DNA of 32,690 nt from JAWXCM01 sp034408745 (GTDB lineage Bacteria > Acidobacteriota > Terriglobia > Bryobacterales > Bryobacteraceae). Under the pieces are notes generated by a model that saw only the letters and a program-made list of their open reading frames with translations, searched no databases and had not been told where the DNA came from. Position numbers and translations under genes: made by a program. The DNA lies in assembly GCA_034408745.1 (NCBI GenBank), contig JAWXCM010000321.1:1-32690 (forward strand), given 5' to 3'. Below are positions 24,733 through 32,690 of the stretch, one piece after another; position 1 is the stretch's first letter, and each line of letters begins with the position of its first letter.

Positions 24733-24819
24733 TGGTGCGGATGACAGGACTTGAACCTGCACTTGGTCTCCCAAACCAGATCCTAAGTCTGGCGCGTCTG
24801 CCAATTTCGCCACATCCGC
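24733..24819 (-). tRNA. tRNA-Leu (anticodon UAG)
   Basis: The minus strand folds as a class II tRNA. The acceptor GCGGATG pairs with CATCCGC, with discriminator A and an encoded CCA. The D arm is TGGCGAAATTGGCAGACGCG, the anticodon stem CCAGA/TCTGG with loop CTTAGGA (anticodon TAG), the long variable arm contains TTGGGAGACCAA, and the T arm is GCAGG-TTCAAGT-CCTGT. UAG reads CUA and related Leu codons. The long variable arm fits leucine. Confidence 0.97.
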
Positions 24820-24868
24820 AGTCCTCTCAGGATAACGCAGCAATGATACGCTAAACCCAGTCTCCTCT

Positions 24869-26296
24869 ATGTCGAGCGCACATTTTCTCCTCACCTCGGC
24901 CCTTCTCGGCGCCCTCGCCCTGCCGGTCGCAGCCGCCGAACTGCCAAAGCTCCGCGTCAGCGACAACCACCGCTTCCTGGTGACCGCCGACGGCAAGCCT
25001 TTCTTCTATCTGGCCGACACTGCGTGGGAGCTGTTCCACCGGCTCGACCGCAAGCAGGCAGTCGAGTACCTGGACCTGCGAGCCCGCCAGAAGTACACCG
25101 CCATCCAGGCCGTCGCGCTGGCCGAGCTCGACGGCATCAACGACCCCAACGCCCAGGGCGACCTCCCGCTCATCGAAAAGGACCCAACCCGGCCCGCGAT
25201 CACGCCCGGCAACAATTCAGGCAACCCGCAGCAATACGACTACTGGGATCACGTGGAGTACATCATCGACCAGGCCAACGCCCGTGGCCTCTACGTCGCA
25301 CTGCTGCCCACCTGGGGCGGCTGGATCCGCAACGTCCCGCCTCGCGACTTCGCCTGGATCACGCCTGAAAACGCGCAGAACTACGGCGAGTTCCTCGGCA
25401 AACGCTTCGGTAAGAAGGGCGTCATCTGGATCCTTGGCGGCGACCGTACCGCCGATGGGATCGAACAGTCCTGGCGCAACATGGCAAAGGGCATAGCCAT
25501 CGGCGTCGCAGGCAAGGAAGACTACGACGCCGTCCTGATGAGCTTCCATCCACGAGGCGGCGGCACCTCTTCCACCTGGTTCCACAATGACCAGTGGCTC
25601 GACTTCAACATGCACCAGACCGGGCACGGTCTCGGCGACAAGACCGAACCGTGGGCGAAGATCGCGGCCGACTACAACCGCACGCCCATCAAGCCCGTGC
25701 TCGACGGCGAGCCGCTGTACGAGGACCACCCCCTCGCCTTCCGTGCGAAAGACAACGGCTACTCCTTCGACGCCCACATCCGCCAGCGAGCCTGGTGGGA
25801 CGTCTTCTCAGGAGCCGCGGGCCACACCTACGGCAACCACTCCGTCTGGCAGATGTACGCCGCCGGCCGCAAGCCCATCAACGGCCCCCTCCTCTACTGG
25901 AACGAAGCCATGCACCGACCCGGCGCCGCCCAGATGCAGTACGTCCGAGCCCTGGTCGAATCGCGCCCATACCTTTCCCGCGTCCCCGACCAGTCCCTGG
26001 TAACCGACCAGCTTGCCGGGCTCGACCGCATCAGCGCCACCCGCGGCGACGGCTACGCCTTCATCTACAGCGCGATGGGTCGCAAGTTCACCGCCAGCCT
26101 CGGCAAGATTTCGGGCACGAAGGTGAAAGCGACGTGGTTCAATCCACGGACAGGAACCACGCAGGACGGCGGCAGCTTCGACAACACCGGCACCCACGAA
26201 TTCACCTGCCCTTCCGAGGGCTTCGGCAGCGACTGGGTGCTGGTCCTCGACGACGCCTCGAAGAACTTCCCCGTGCCGGGCGCGGCTAAACCGTGA
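24869..26296 (+). CDS. Secreted DUF4038 glycoside hydrolase (GH140-like) with C-terminal collagen-binding-type domain
   Basis: A 475-residue protein with a signal peptide (about 1-23, ending VAAAE). The DUF4038 barrel spans about 30-370: GKPFFYLADTAWELFHRL, LYVALLPTWGGW, GVIWILGGDRT, FNMHQTGHG, KPVLDGEPLYEDHP, FSGAAGHTYGNHSVWQ. By analogy with GH140 apiosidase, D192 (GGDRT) and E281 (DGEP) are the likely catalytic pair. Residues about 385-470 match the 'putative collagen-binding' domain (GDGYAFIYSAMGRKFTASL, WFNPRTG, DWVLVLDD) usually found at the C-terminus of these enzymes. The probable substrate is a plant polysaccharide side chain; the exact sugar cannot be told. It is followed after 19 bases by a glycosyltransferase gene, but a functional link is doubtful. 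Confidence 0.88.
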   Translation: MSSAHFLLTSALLGALALPVAAAELPKLRVSDNHRFLVTADGKPFFYLADTAWELFHRLDRKQAVEYLDLRARQKYTAIQAVALAELDGINDPNAQGDLPLIEKDPTRPAITPGNNSGNPQQYDYWDHVEYIIDQANARGLYVALLPTWGGWIRNVPPRDFAWITPENAQNYGEFLGKRFGKKGVIWILGGDRTADGIEQSWRNMAKGIAIGVAGKEDYDAVLMSFHPRGGGTSSTWFHNDQWLDFNMHQTGHGLGDKTEPWAKIAADYNRTPIKPVLDGEPLYEDHPLAFRAKDNGYSFDAHIRQRAWWDVFSGAAGHTYGNHSVWQMYAAGRKPINGPLLYWNEAMHRPGAAQMQYVRALVESRPYLSRVPDQSLVTDQLAGLDRISATRGDGYAFIYSAMGRKFTASLGKISGTKVKATWFNPRTGTTQDGGSFDNTGTHEFTCPSEGFGSDWVLVLDDASKNFPVPGAAKP

Positions 26297-26299
26297 GGC

Positions 26300-26305
26300 T
26301 ATACT
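26300..26305 (+). promoter_or_regulatory. Candidate -10 element before the GT39-like gene
   Basis: TATACT lies in the 19-base gap after the glycosidase stop and ends ten bases before the ATG at 26316. No SD is present. It could give a leaderless or near-leaderless transcript, but no -35 match is seen. Confidence 0.3.
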
Positions 26306-26315
26306 TGCCTGTGTA

Positions 26316-27875
26316 ATGGAGACACCTTCCGCCGGCCCGCGCTGGCTTCGGCCCGCTCTCGCGGCTGTTGTGTTCGTGGCTTCTGCAACGGCGGTTTTTG
26401 CCCTGACGGGGGATATCTTTCATCCCTCCATGGATGAGGGCATCTACCTGGAGGGCGCCGAACGCCTGCTCGCCGGCGAAGTCCCTTACCGCGATTTCTT
26501 CGCATTCACCGGTCCGCTGGTGTACCAGATCCAGGCAGCGCTTCAGGGCATCTTCGGCAAGAACCTGCCGATGCTCCGGCTTTCGGTTGCCGTGTCGTTC
26601 GGCCTGGTCTGTCTCGGCGTTTTCGGCCTGGCGTCACGTCTGGCGGAATGGCGCACCGGGATCGTCGCCGCGTTCACTCTCTTCAGCTTCTCCATCTACT
26701 CTCTGTATCGATTCACGATTGGTCACCGCTGGCTCAGCGCTGGTCTCTTCATGACCGGCGCCTGGCTGCTCGTCGAGTCAGCGTCGGAGGAAAGCCCGCC
26801 GCGCTGGAAGCCTCTGCTGGCGGGTCTGCTGCTGGCCGCGGCCGCCGGGACGACTACCTCCTTCGTGATCCCGCTGGTGCTCCTCTTCGTCGGAATCCTG
26901 TCGATGCCGGGCACACGCCGCCGCATCGCGATCCCGTTCACCACGGGCGCTCTGGCGTTCAGCCTCCCCGAGGTCGGGTGGCTGATAAGCCAGGGCGCGC
27001 TCGGGCCGATGCTCGACAGCCTTGTCTGGGCATCGAGCCGCTATGCCCAGGCGAACGCCGTGCCTTATGGGTATTATCCCGGCGGGTTGCCCTTCCTGAA
27101 GCCAGGCTTGTCCACGTTTCAACGACTTTGGTCGCTCGCCATCTCCCTGCGGCTGGTGCTGCCCGCTGTGGGATTGCCTGTCATGGTGGCCTTCACTTTC
27201 TGGCAGGCCGTTCGGCGTCCGGAGCCCGTTCGAGTCCTGCTGGGCCTGGTAGCAGCCGGATTGTTTATCACGTCCTGGCCGAGGTGGGACGTCAACCAGT
27301 TGCTCTACGTGGCGCCCTTGCTCTTTGCGTTGGGCGCGGTCTGGGCAGCCCGGTTGCCGCGCCTCGCCGCAACAACCGTGGCCCTCATCTTCTGCGGCGG
27401 CGGACTGGTCTACATCATGCTGCTGATCCAGCAGACCGACCATTTCGCCATTTTCCCCACCCGCGTGGGTGTACTCCGCCACCTGCCGGAAAGTGCCGAC
27501 GCCTACGAAAAGCTCGCCGCCCGGGTACCTGCCGGCGCCAGCGCGTTCACATTTCCGTACATGCCCGTGCTCGGCTATGTGCTCGATACCCGGAACCCGA
27601 CCGCGTATTCCTATCTGCAGCCCGGCATGATGTCGGCCGCTGACGAGGCCAGAGCTCTGTCCCAGCTCCAGGCCCATCCGCCGAAGTACATTCTTTGGCA
27701 GCTCCTGCCCGAAGATCAGGTCCTGACCGTGTGGCCAAACAGCGACCGCTCCCGCCTGCGGTTCCCGTCCATCAGCGCCTTCATCGACGCGAACTACCGG
27801 GAAATCGACAAGGTCCGCGCACTCAGCTTTCAAATCACCGTCCTTGAGCTGGTGACGCCGATACCCCACCTCTGA
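26316..27875 (+). CDS. Polytopic membrane glycosyltransferase, GT39/ArnT-like
   Basis: A 519-residue membrane protein with about ten hydrophobic helices spread over residues 10-375. The first periplasmic loop carries the family's acidic motif: PSMDEGIYLEGAERLLAGEVPYRDFFAFTGP, with D40/E41 and D60. The Asp-Glu pair is where GT-C enzymes bind metal and the lipid-linked sugar. The last 130 residues form a soluble C-terminal domain (FPTRVGVLRHLPESADAYEKLAARVPAG, YMPVLGYVLDTRNPTAYSYL). These enzymes move sugars from polyprenyl-phosphate carriers to proteins or envelope glycolipids outside the membrane. Acceptor and donor cannot be read from sequence. It converges on the TonB-dependent receptor gene with two bases between the stops. 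Confidence 0.85.
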   Translation: METPSAGPRWLRPALAAVVFVASATAVFALTGDIFHPSMDEGIYLEGAERLLAGEVPYRDFFAFTGPLVYQIQAALQGIFGKNLPMLRLSVAVSFGLVCLGVFGLASRLAEWRTGIVAAFTLFSFSIYSLYRFTIGHRWLSAGLFMTGAWLLVESASEESPPRWKPLLAGLLLAAAAGTTTSFVIPLVLLFVGILSMPGTRRRIAIPFTTGALAFSLPEVGWLISQGALGPMLDSLVWASSRYAQANAVPYGYYPGGLPFLKPGLSTFQRLWSLAISLRLVLPAVGLPVMVAFTFWQAVRRPEPVRVLLGLVAAGLFITSWPRWDVNQLLYVAPLLFALGAVWAARLPRLAATTVALIFCGGGLVYIMLLIQQTDHFAIFPTRVGVLRHLPESADAYEKLAARVPAGASAFTFPYMPVLGYVLDTRNPTAYSYLQPGMMSAADEARALSQLQAHPPKYILWQLLPEDQVLTVWPNSDRSRLRFPSISAFIDANYREIDKVRALSFQITVLELVTPIPHL

Positions 27876-27877
27876 AA

Positions 27878-30800
27878 TCAGAAGATCAGTTTCAAGGTGA
27901 GCTGGATACGGCGCGGGTAGTTCGATTGCGTTGACGCCTGAATCGTGCCGAACTGAACCTGAGTCGGGTTCGTGTTCGGCAGCGTGAACAGCGGGTGGTT
28001 GAACGCGTTCAGGAAGTCTCCACGGAACTGAGCAGTGAACTTCTCGCCGATCTTGTTGTTCTTGAACAAGGAGAAGTCATAATTGTTGATCGCCTCGCCA
28101 CGAAGACCGCTAAACCGCAGCGGGAACGTGCGGACGTTGTTCACAAGTTGGTTGTTGGCGTTCTTCTCGAAACCAGCGTCCGTGTTGAACCAGCGTGCAA
28201 CGGACCGCTCACTGGCCGGAAGCGCAATGTTCTTCACGTCGCCCCGGAAGATCACATTGCCGAACCCAAACGGCGCTCCACTCTGATAGGAGTAGATACC
28301 GCTGAACTGCCAGCCGGCGACCAGCGCATTGCCGACCCGGTTCATGCCGCCCGCGAAAGCACGGCCCTTGCCGAACGGGAGTTCCCAGATACCGCTGACT
28401 GTCAGACGGTGCGGACGGTCCACGTCGGAAATGGCTTCCGTCGGCCGGACATCGAGCGCGTTCAGCAGTTCGTTGGCCTGCATGAACTTCGACCACGTGT
28501 AGTTGGCGCTGAGTGTGTAGCCCTTGCTGAAGCGCTTCTCGCCCGTGACTTGCAGCGAGTGGTACCAACTGTACCCGTCGAAACGCGAGTTGTTGATCGC
28601 ATCGAACTGCGGATAAGGCCGCAGCAGGCGGTCGCGCGCGATGTTCGCATTCGTGAATGTTGAGCTGGCACCCGCCGGAAGCAGACCAACAAACGGGTTT
28701 GGAACGTTCTGCGAAAGGTAATTGTTCCGCGTGTTGTCACGCTCCGGGCTGGTGCTCAGGTACTGCAGCGGAGTCGCATTCAGGTTGTAGCTCATCTCCT
28801 GGTGAGTGCCACGGTTGCCCACGTAGCTGGTTTCCAAAACCCAGCCACCACGGAATTGGTGCTGTAACCCGAGCTGCCACCGCTGCATGTACGGCGGAAT
28901 CGGGTTCTCGTTGAAGAAGGTGACGCTCTGGCCGACGAACGTCAGCGGCCCCTGGGCGGAGCCCACCGGCTCCAGAATGCCGTCCGGGAACGGATTGGAC
29001 AGCGTCGACTGGAAAGTGAGGCCGTTGTCGATCGACGGAATCAAATTCGTATTCCGGCTAAATCCGGTCTGGATCACGTCGCCGCGCCTCTGTCCGAGGA
29101 AGCCATAGTAGATTCCGTAACCGCCGCGCAGTACCGTGCTCTGGGTCAGCTTGTAGGCGAGTCCAAAGCGGGGCATCAGGTTGGTTTTGGGCGTGTTGTA
29201 CGTACCGCGAGGCTGCCCGTTGACACCGGCAAACGTCAGTCCGCCGGCAATCCGGAATGCCGACGCAGCCACTTCCGGAGTCGGGTTGGCCGCGTACCGA
29301 GCCTGTGCAGCCGCTGCGAACGGCATGGCCGCATTCGGATCGAAGCCGCGAACCGTCCGGTTGAACCGCTCCGTCAGAGGAGTCTCAAACTCCCACCGAA
29401 CACCGAGGTTCAGCGTCAGCTTCGACGTCGCCTTCCAGTCGTCATGGACGAAAAAGCCCCATGAAGTCGACTGTTCGGCATAGCTCGCGTTCCGCGCCAC
29501 AAGGCTGTTCGAGGCGGTCGGAATCCCCAGCAGGAACTGCGCAAACGACTGACCGATGTTGTTCGGCGAGCCCGGAGAGTTGTCCTGCGGACCACGCACC
29601 CACGAGCCGTCAAAGTTGAAACGACCCGTCATGTCGTTACCAAAGAAGACGTCCGTTTCGCGGTAAGAACGAAACTCCGTGCCGCTCTTAATGTAGTGCC
29701 CGCCAATCGACTTGTTGATCGTCGCATTGATCGAGTGCGTGTCGTTCGGGCGGTATTCGCCACCAATGCCGGTCCCCTGGTAGCCAGCGATGTCAAAGCG
29801 CGGGAACCGCCGAATGTCCGGCGAAATCGCGTTTGCGTACGCCGCCGGGAAACCCAGCGATGTCAGGTCGAAGCCATGCTGCTCCGCATTCGCGTTTGTT
29901 ACCCGGATGAACCGGTTGTAGCCGTACCGGACGTTCAGAACGGTGGTCGGATTCAGCGTGTAGACGTCGTCGAACACGGCTGCGCGCGAGATGAACTGGA
30001 AGTACTCGCCCGTCGCCAGATTGTCGAAAAAGTTGTTGTAACTGGACGTACGGTCGTACCACGAACCACGCACATAGATGCGGTGCTTGTCGGTAAACAC
30101 GTGGTCTACTCGAAGCGAGTTCGTCTTGTAATCGGCCTGCTCAATTAGTTCCGGGCGCTGGTAGTTATTCGTGAAATCCGCGTTGCCGGTACTGCGTGGC
30201 GTCGGGAAGTACTGCAGCGCCGCCTTCGCTACAGGATTGATCAGATTCGCCGGAATGATGTTGTTCGGGAACGGATCCATCTGGAACCGTCCACCGGCGG
30301 CCGCACGCCGCGTGAACGGGTTGTAGATTTGGTAACTGCTGTTGATCTTCAGCAGATCGCTGAAGTCGCCCTGCTTGAACTTTTCCGTCGGAACCGTGGC
30401 CGTGCCGTTGTTGCGCGGCCGACCTTCCAGTATTCCCTCGTGACCAAACATAAAGAACGTCTTGTTGCGGCCGTCATAAATCTTCGGCAGCCGGACGGGA
30501 CCGCCAAATGAACCGCCCCACCGGTCATAGTAGAAGTCCGGGCGGGGAGTGCGAGTGGCATTCGCGAAAAAGTCGTTGGCGAACAACTCCGGAACCATCT
30601 TGGTCCAGTAAGCCGTTCCATGGAAGTCGTTGGTGCCCGATTTCAGGCTGATGTTCGTCACGCCGCCTTCGGTCTGCCCGAAGCTGGCGTCGAACGTCGC
30701 TGTCTGCACCTTAAATTCCTGCACAATGTCCGGCGGAGGCACGTACGAAGCAATTACCTGCCCTGCGTTGGCAGTAGCCGTCGCAGGGACGCCGTCGATC

Positions 30801-31393
30801 ATGACGTCGCTGCGGTTACCGCGCGTACCGTCCATGGTGTATCCCACAATGTGGGTCGGCTCGAACGGCCGGTCCAGGCGCATGTCGCCCGTGAACCCGA
30901 CGCCCGTCGCCAGGCCAATCAGTTGCATCGGATTGCCGTGCGCCGTCGGCAGCTCAGCAACGCGCCGGGTGTCTACCACGGTGCCTATGGACGCGTTCGT
31001 AGTATTAAGGAGGGGCGTCTCGGCCGAGACCGTAATGCTCTGGTCAGCCGCGCCAACCTCCAGTTGAAGATTCACTTCGAGCGCATCGTTGACACGAAGC
31101 TCGATGTTGTCCCGGAGAGACTTCTTGAAACCAGCTACTTCGGCTGTCACCTGGTAGGCACCGGGCAGCAGAAACGTGGCCGAATACACACCGGACTCGT
31201 TGGTCTGGGCGTTGAACTTGGTGCCCATGGCCTTGTTGGTCACCTGCACCATAACCGCCGGAACTACCGCTCCGGTTGGGTCTGTGATGCGACCACTAAT
31301 CGTGCCACGTGCTTCCTGCGCCCAGGCGGCGCTTGTGCCGATCAGCGCAAACGCCAGAGTCGCCATCAGCGCGGACGTGCGACGAAAACTCAT
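27878..31393 (-). CDS. Oar-like TonB-dependent receptor with carboxypeptidase-regulatory N-terminal domain
   Basis: A 1171-residue outer-membrane protein. I start it at ATG 31393, which has AAAGGA six bases upstream and begins the signal peptide MSFRRTSALMATLAFALIGTSAAWA. A carboxypeptidase-regulatory-like domain follows (GTISGRITDPTGAVVPAVMV to GYQVTAEVAGF-type strands, about 27-105), then a plug domain (DVMIDGVPATATANAG, VQEFKVQTATFDASFGQTEGG). A long beta barrel with many aromatic, Asn-rich loops follows, ending in KLIF with a terminal Phe as expected for BAM insertion. This is the large receptor family expanded in Solibacter-like bacteria. No SusD-like lipoprotein gene is beside it. Ligand unknown; polysaccharide fragments or peptides are likely. 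Confidence 0.93.
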   Translation of the reverse strand: MSFRRTSALMATLAFALIGTSAAWAQEARGTISGRITDPTGAVVPAVMVQVTNKAMGTKFNAQTNESGVYSATFLLPGAYQVTAEVAGFKKSLRDNIELRVNDALEVNLQLEVGAADQSITVSAETPLLNTTNASIGTVVDTRRVAELPTAHGNPMQLIGLATGVGFTGDMRLDRPFEPTHIVGYTMDGTRGNRSDVMIDGVPATATANAGQVIASYVPPPDIVQEFKVQTATFDASFGQTEGGVTNISLKSGTNDFHGTAYWTKMVPELFANDFFANATRTPRPDFYYDRWGGSFGGPVRLPKIYDGRNKTFFMFGHEGILEGRPRNNGTATVPTEKFKQGDFSDLLKINSSYQIYNPFTRRAAAGGRFQMDPFPNNIIPANLINPVAKAALQYFPTPRSTGNADFTNNYQRPELIEQADYKTNSLRVDHVFTDKHRIYVRGSWYDRTSSYNNFFDNLATGEYFQFISRAAVFDDVYTLNPTTVLNVRYGYNRFIRVTNANAEQHGFDLTSLGFPAAYANAISPDIRRFPRFDIAGYQGTGIGGEYRPNDTHSINATINKSIGGHYIKSGTEFRSYRETDVFFGNDMTGRFNFDGSWVRGPQDNSPGSPNNIGQSFAQFLLGIPTASNSLVARNASYAEQSTSWGFFVHDDWKATSKLTLNLGVRWEFETPLTERFNRTVRGFDPNAAMPFAAAAQARYAANPTPEVAASAFRIAGGLTFAGVNGQPRGTYNTPKTNLMPRFGLAYKLTQSTVLRGGYGIYYGFLGQRRGDVIQTGFSRNTNLIPSIDNGLTFQSTLSNPFPDGILEPVGSAQGPLTFVGQSVTFFNENPIPPYMQRWQLGLQHQFRGGWVLETSYVGNRGTHQEMSYNLNATPLQYLSTSPERDNTRNNYLSQNVPNPFVGLLPAGASSTFTNANIARDRLLRPYPQFDAINNSRFDGYSWYHSLQVTGEKRFSKGYTLSANYTWSKFMQANELLNALDVRPTEAISDVDRPHRLTVSGIWELPFGKGRAFAGGMNRVGNALVAGWQFSGIYSYQSGAPFGFGNVIFRGDVKNIALPASERSVARWFNTDAGFEKNANNQLVNNVRTFPLRFSGLRGEAINNYDFSLFKNNKIGEKFTAQFRGDFLNAFNHPLFTLPNTNPTQVQFGTIQASTQSNYPRRIQLTLKLIF

Positions 31394-31601
31394 ACTGTGT
31401 CCTTTCAACTCCCCAAATGGGAAACCGAGGGGGTCCCTTTTGACATTACCCGTAAACGGGAATGTGTTGTGGCCTAATCATCTGGCTGGTTGCGGACAGT
31501 CTCAATAGGGAGGGGTTGAAATGTTCCTAAGAGATTTCTAAAAATTAATCAATTCAACAACTTCCGTTTTTAGAAGCGCCCCGTAGTTTGAAATTTTAGA
31601 T
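31394..31601 (-). promoter_or_regulatory. Intergenic region upstream of the receptor gene with several small palindromes
   Basis: Within 65 bases of the receptor start lie CCCAAATGGG (near 31415-31424) and CCCG-TAAA-CGGG (near 31449-31460). Further upstream, an A/T-rich stem TTCTAAAAA/TTTTTAGAA (31536-31544 with 31567-31575) may end the DUF427 transcript. No riboswitch pattern or clear -10/-35 pair was recognised. Confidence 0.35.
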
Positions 31602-32081
31602 TTACCAGCCCCGGCTGCCAGGGATCCCCTTGAACGGGCCGATCAGGTTCGATGTGATCCAGCCGCCGTAGAAATCGCCCGGCTGCGCCTGCACCTTCTC
31701 CCCGCCGACGTAGCAGGCGTCGACACGGGAGGCATAGAAGGCAAGATGGTCGCGTAAGGAGGCGTACGCCGGTGAGGGTGTCCGATAACTCCAGGCGGCG
31801 GCCGTCGAGATGTTCTCATCCACCTCTATATCCCAGTACTGCGCCTGCCCTTTGAACTCGCAGAAGCTGCGCGTCGGGTTGGTTCTCAGCAGGTCCATCG
31901 CGACATCGACTGCCGGAATGTAGTACACCGGCGGATGGCTGGTCTCCAGCAATCGCCACGCACGGCTGGACTCCGCGACAGTGCGCCCGCGAAACTCCAC
32001 CTTCAGACTCAGGGAGCAGGGCTCCAGCCGGGGCGGCCGCGGGTAATCCCACACCGATTCACGCTTACGTTCGTCGGACAT
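31602..32081 (-). CDS. DUF427 family protein
   Basis: About 159 residues. Conserved blocks of DUF427 are clear: ESVWDYPRPPRLEPC, VEFRGRTVAESSRAWRLLETSHPPVYYIPAVDV, SFCEFKGQAQYWDI, AAWSYRTPSPAYASLRDHLAFYASRVDACYVGGEKVQAQPGDFYGGWIT. The domain is a small beta-rich fold of unknown biochemical role found in many bacteria. Two adjacent ATG codons (32084 and 32081) follow AGGAG; the second has the better spacing of five bases and is used here. It lies 42 bases downstream of the P1 peptidase gene on the same strand and may be its operon partner, although no functional link is known. Confidence 0.9.
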   Translation of the reverse strand: MSDERKRESVWDYPRPPRLEPCSLSLKVEFRGRTVAESSRAWRLLETSHPPVYYIPAVDVAMDLLRTNPTRSFCEFKGQAQYWDIEVDENISTAAAWSYRTPSPAYASLRDHLAFYASRVDACYVGGEKVQAQPGDFYGGWITSNLIGPFKGIPGSRGW

Positions 32082-32123
32082 CATGTCTCCTGTCGATTAG
32101 AGACATCCTTCGTCCACCTGGAT

Positions 32124-32690
32124 CTAATGTCCGTACTTGCGCAGAATCTGGCGAACCTTGTCTACTGGAATCGCCTCCACATCACCCTGCTTCGTCGCCT
32201 GCAGCAGCGAGTTGTAGACAGCCTCCTCAGTCGCCTCAAGCGCCGCTTCGAACAGCGGCGATACGGCCTCGGGTGTCAGGATGGCCCGCGTGCGAGGCCC
32301 CCGCTCTCCGTGTCGCGTCCGCATCTCGGTCGACGTGGTGAATGCAACAGCGTAATCCCCGCTCCCGTTGCTGTAGTCCGAGCCCGTCCGCCCCAGTCCG
32401 AAAACGGCCCGCGCCGCCAGTCGGCCGAGGTCCCGCGCGTCAATCTCGGCGTCGGTCGCCACCACGATCATGCAGGACCCGTCGCCCGGGGTGTTGTAGT
32501 TGTATCGCCCAAGTTCCTTGCCGACCGGAGCGCCGCCCATCGTCAAAATCCCACCGAAATTCGTCTGCACCAGCACGCCGACCGTGTAGCCACCGAGCTG
32601 CTTCGGAAGCACCCTTGACGCCGTCCCGATCCCGCCCTTCCAGCCAAATGCCGACGTCCCGGTGCCCGCCCCCACTGACCCTTCCATCAC
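32124..32690 (-). CDS. P1-family (DmpA-like) N-terminal-nucleophile aminopeptidase, 5' part outside window
   Basis: The last 188 residues of a P1 peptidase; the N-terminal part lies beyond the right edge. The segment EGSVGAGTGTSAFGWKGGIGTASRVLP is a family hallmark, as are VGVLVQTNFG and ATDAEIDARDLGRLAARAVFGLGRTGS. GDGSCMIVVATD contains the Gly-Ser pair where these proteins cut themselves, making the Ser (residue 72 of the visible part) the new N-terminal nucleophile of the beta chain. Members act as D- or beta-aminopeptidases or amidases. The Met that begins the visible part is not the true start. Location (cytoplasm or exported) cannot be judged without the N-terminus. Confidence 0.93.
   Translation of the reverse strand: MMEGSVGAGTGTSAFGWKGGIGTASRVLPKQLGGYTVGVLVQTNFGGILTMGGAPVGKELGRYNYNTPGDGSCMIVVATDAEIDARDLGRLAARAVFGLGRTGSDYSNGSGDYAVAFTTSTEMRTRHGERGPRTRAILTPEAVSPLFEAALEATEEAVYNSLLQATKQGDVEAIPVDKVRQILRKYGH

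Noticed and set aside
26778..27869. Minus-strand open frame of 363 codons opposite the GT39-like gene
   Set aside because: Its translation is hydrophilic and low complexity, while the plus strand encodes membrane helices and the family's acidic motif.

Overview
The window looks like a chromosome segment of an Acidobacteriota bacterium, most likely close to Solibacter/Bryobacter. This placement is inferred from gene content, not from a marker gene. Supporting content includes a very long Oar-type TonB-dependent receptor with a carboxypeptidase-like N-terminus, tandem secreted M13 metallopeptidases, a multihaem cytochrome/TPR protein beside an FG-GAP (CRTAC1-like) protein, a wHTH/TolB-like regulator, a CAP/BACON/DUF4214 secreted protein, a DUF4038 glycosidase and an orphan sugar-binding lipoprotein with ThuA and an SDR. 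GC content is high throughout, with no clear composition break, no IS element, no integrase and no CRISPR array.

Layout. 1-3867 (-): a membrane-anchored five-haem cytochrome with C-terminal TPRs, translationally coupled to a secreted FG-GAP propeller protein that runs off the left edge. 3938-5240 (-): a small degenerate GIY-YIG-like protein and a wHTH/TolB-like regulator followed by a strong terminator. 5241-6020: a gene-poor stretch holding the stop-interrupted remnant of an NAD-dependent epimerase. 6021-7568: a histidine phosphatase with a substituted catalytic His, convergent with a DUF892 ferritin-like fusion. 7720-11451: a TrmB-type regulator divergent from a MoxR/ChlI-like AAA ATPase plus VWA pair. 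11499-14621 (-): a four-gene operon (bPH2 membrane protein, SDR, Tat/lipobox sugar-binding protein, ThuA) with overlapping genes. 14675-15781 (+): a secreted protein of unknown function. 15844-19871 (-): two M13 peptidase paralogues of equal length. 20023-20448 (+): an OsmC-like protein. 20490-22693 (-): queG coupled to a TPR protein. 22721-24819 (-): a CAP/BACON/DUF4214 protein and tRNA-Leu(UAG). 24869-27875 (+): a DUF4038 glycosidase and a GT39-like membrane glycosyltransferase. 27878-31393 (-): the TonB-dependent receptor. 31602-32690 (-): DUF427 and the 3' part of a P1 (DmpA-like) peptidase.

How the genes may work together. Much of the window encodes envelope and secreted functions for scavenging peptides and plant or microbial polysaccharides: the receptor, M13 and P1 peptidases, the glycosidase and sugar binding. 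Housekeeping functions (queuosine, tRNA, OsmC) are scattered between. The most system-like units are the cytochrome-TPR/FG-GAP pair, the AAA+VWA pair with a divergent regulator, and the PH-SDR-SBP-ThuA operon. Two genes, osmC-like and queG, appear to have a -10 hexamer six bases before the start codon, which suggests leaderless transcripts.
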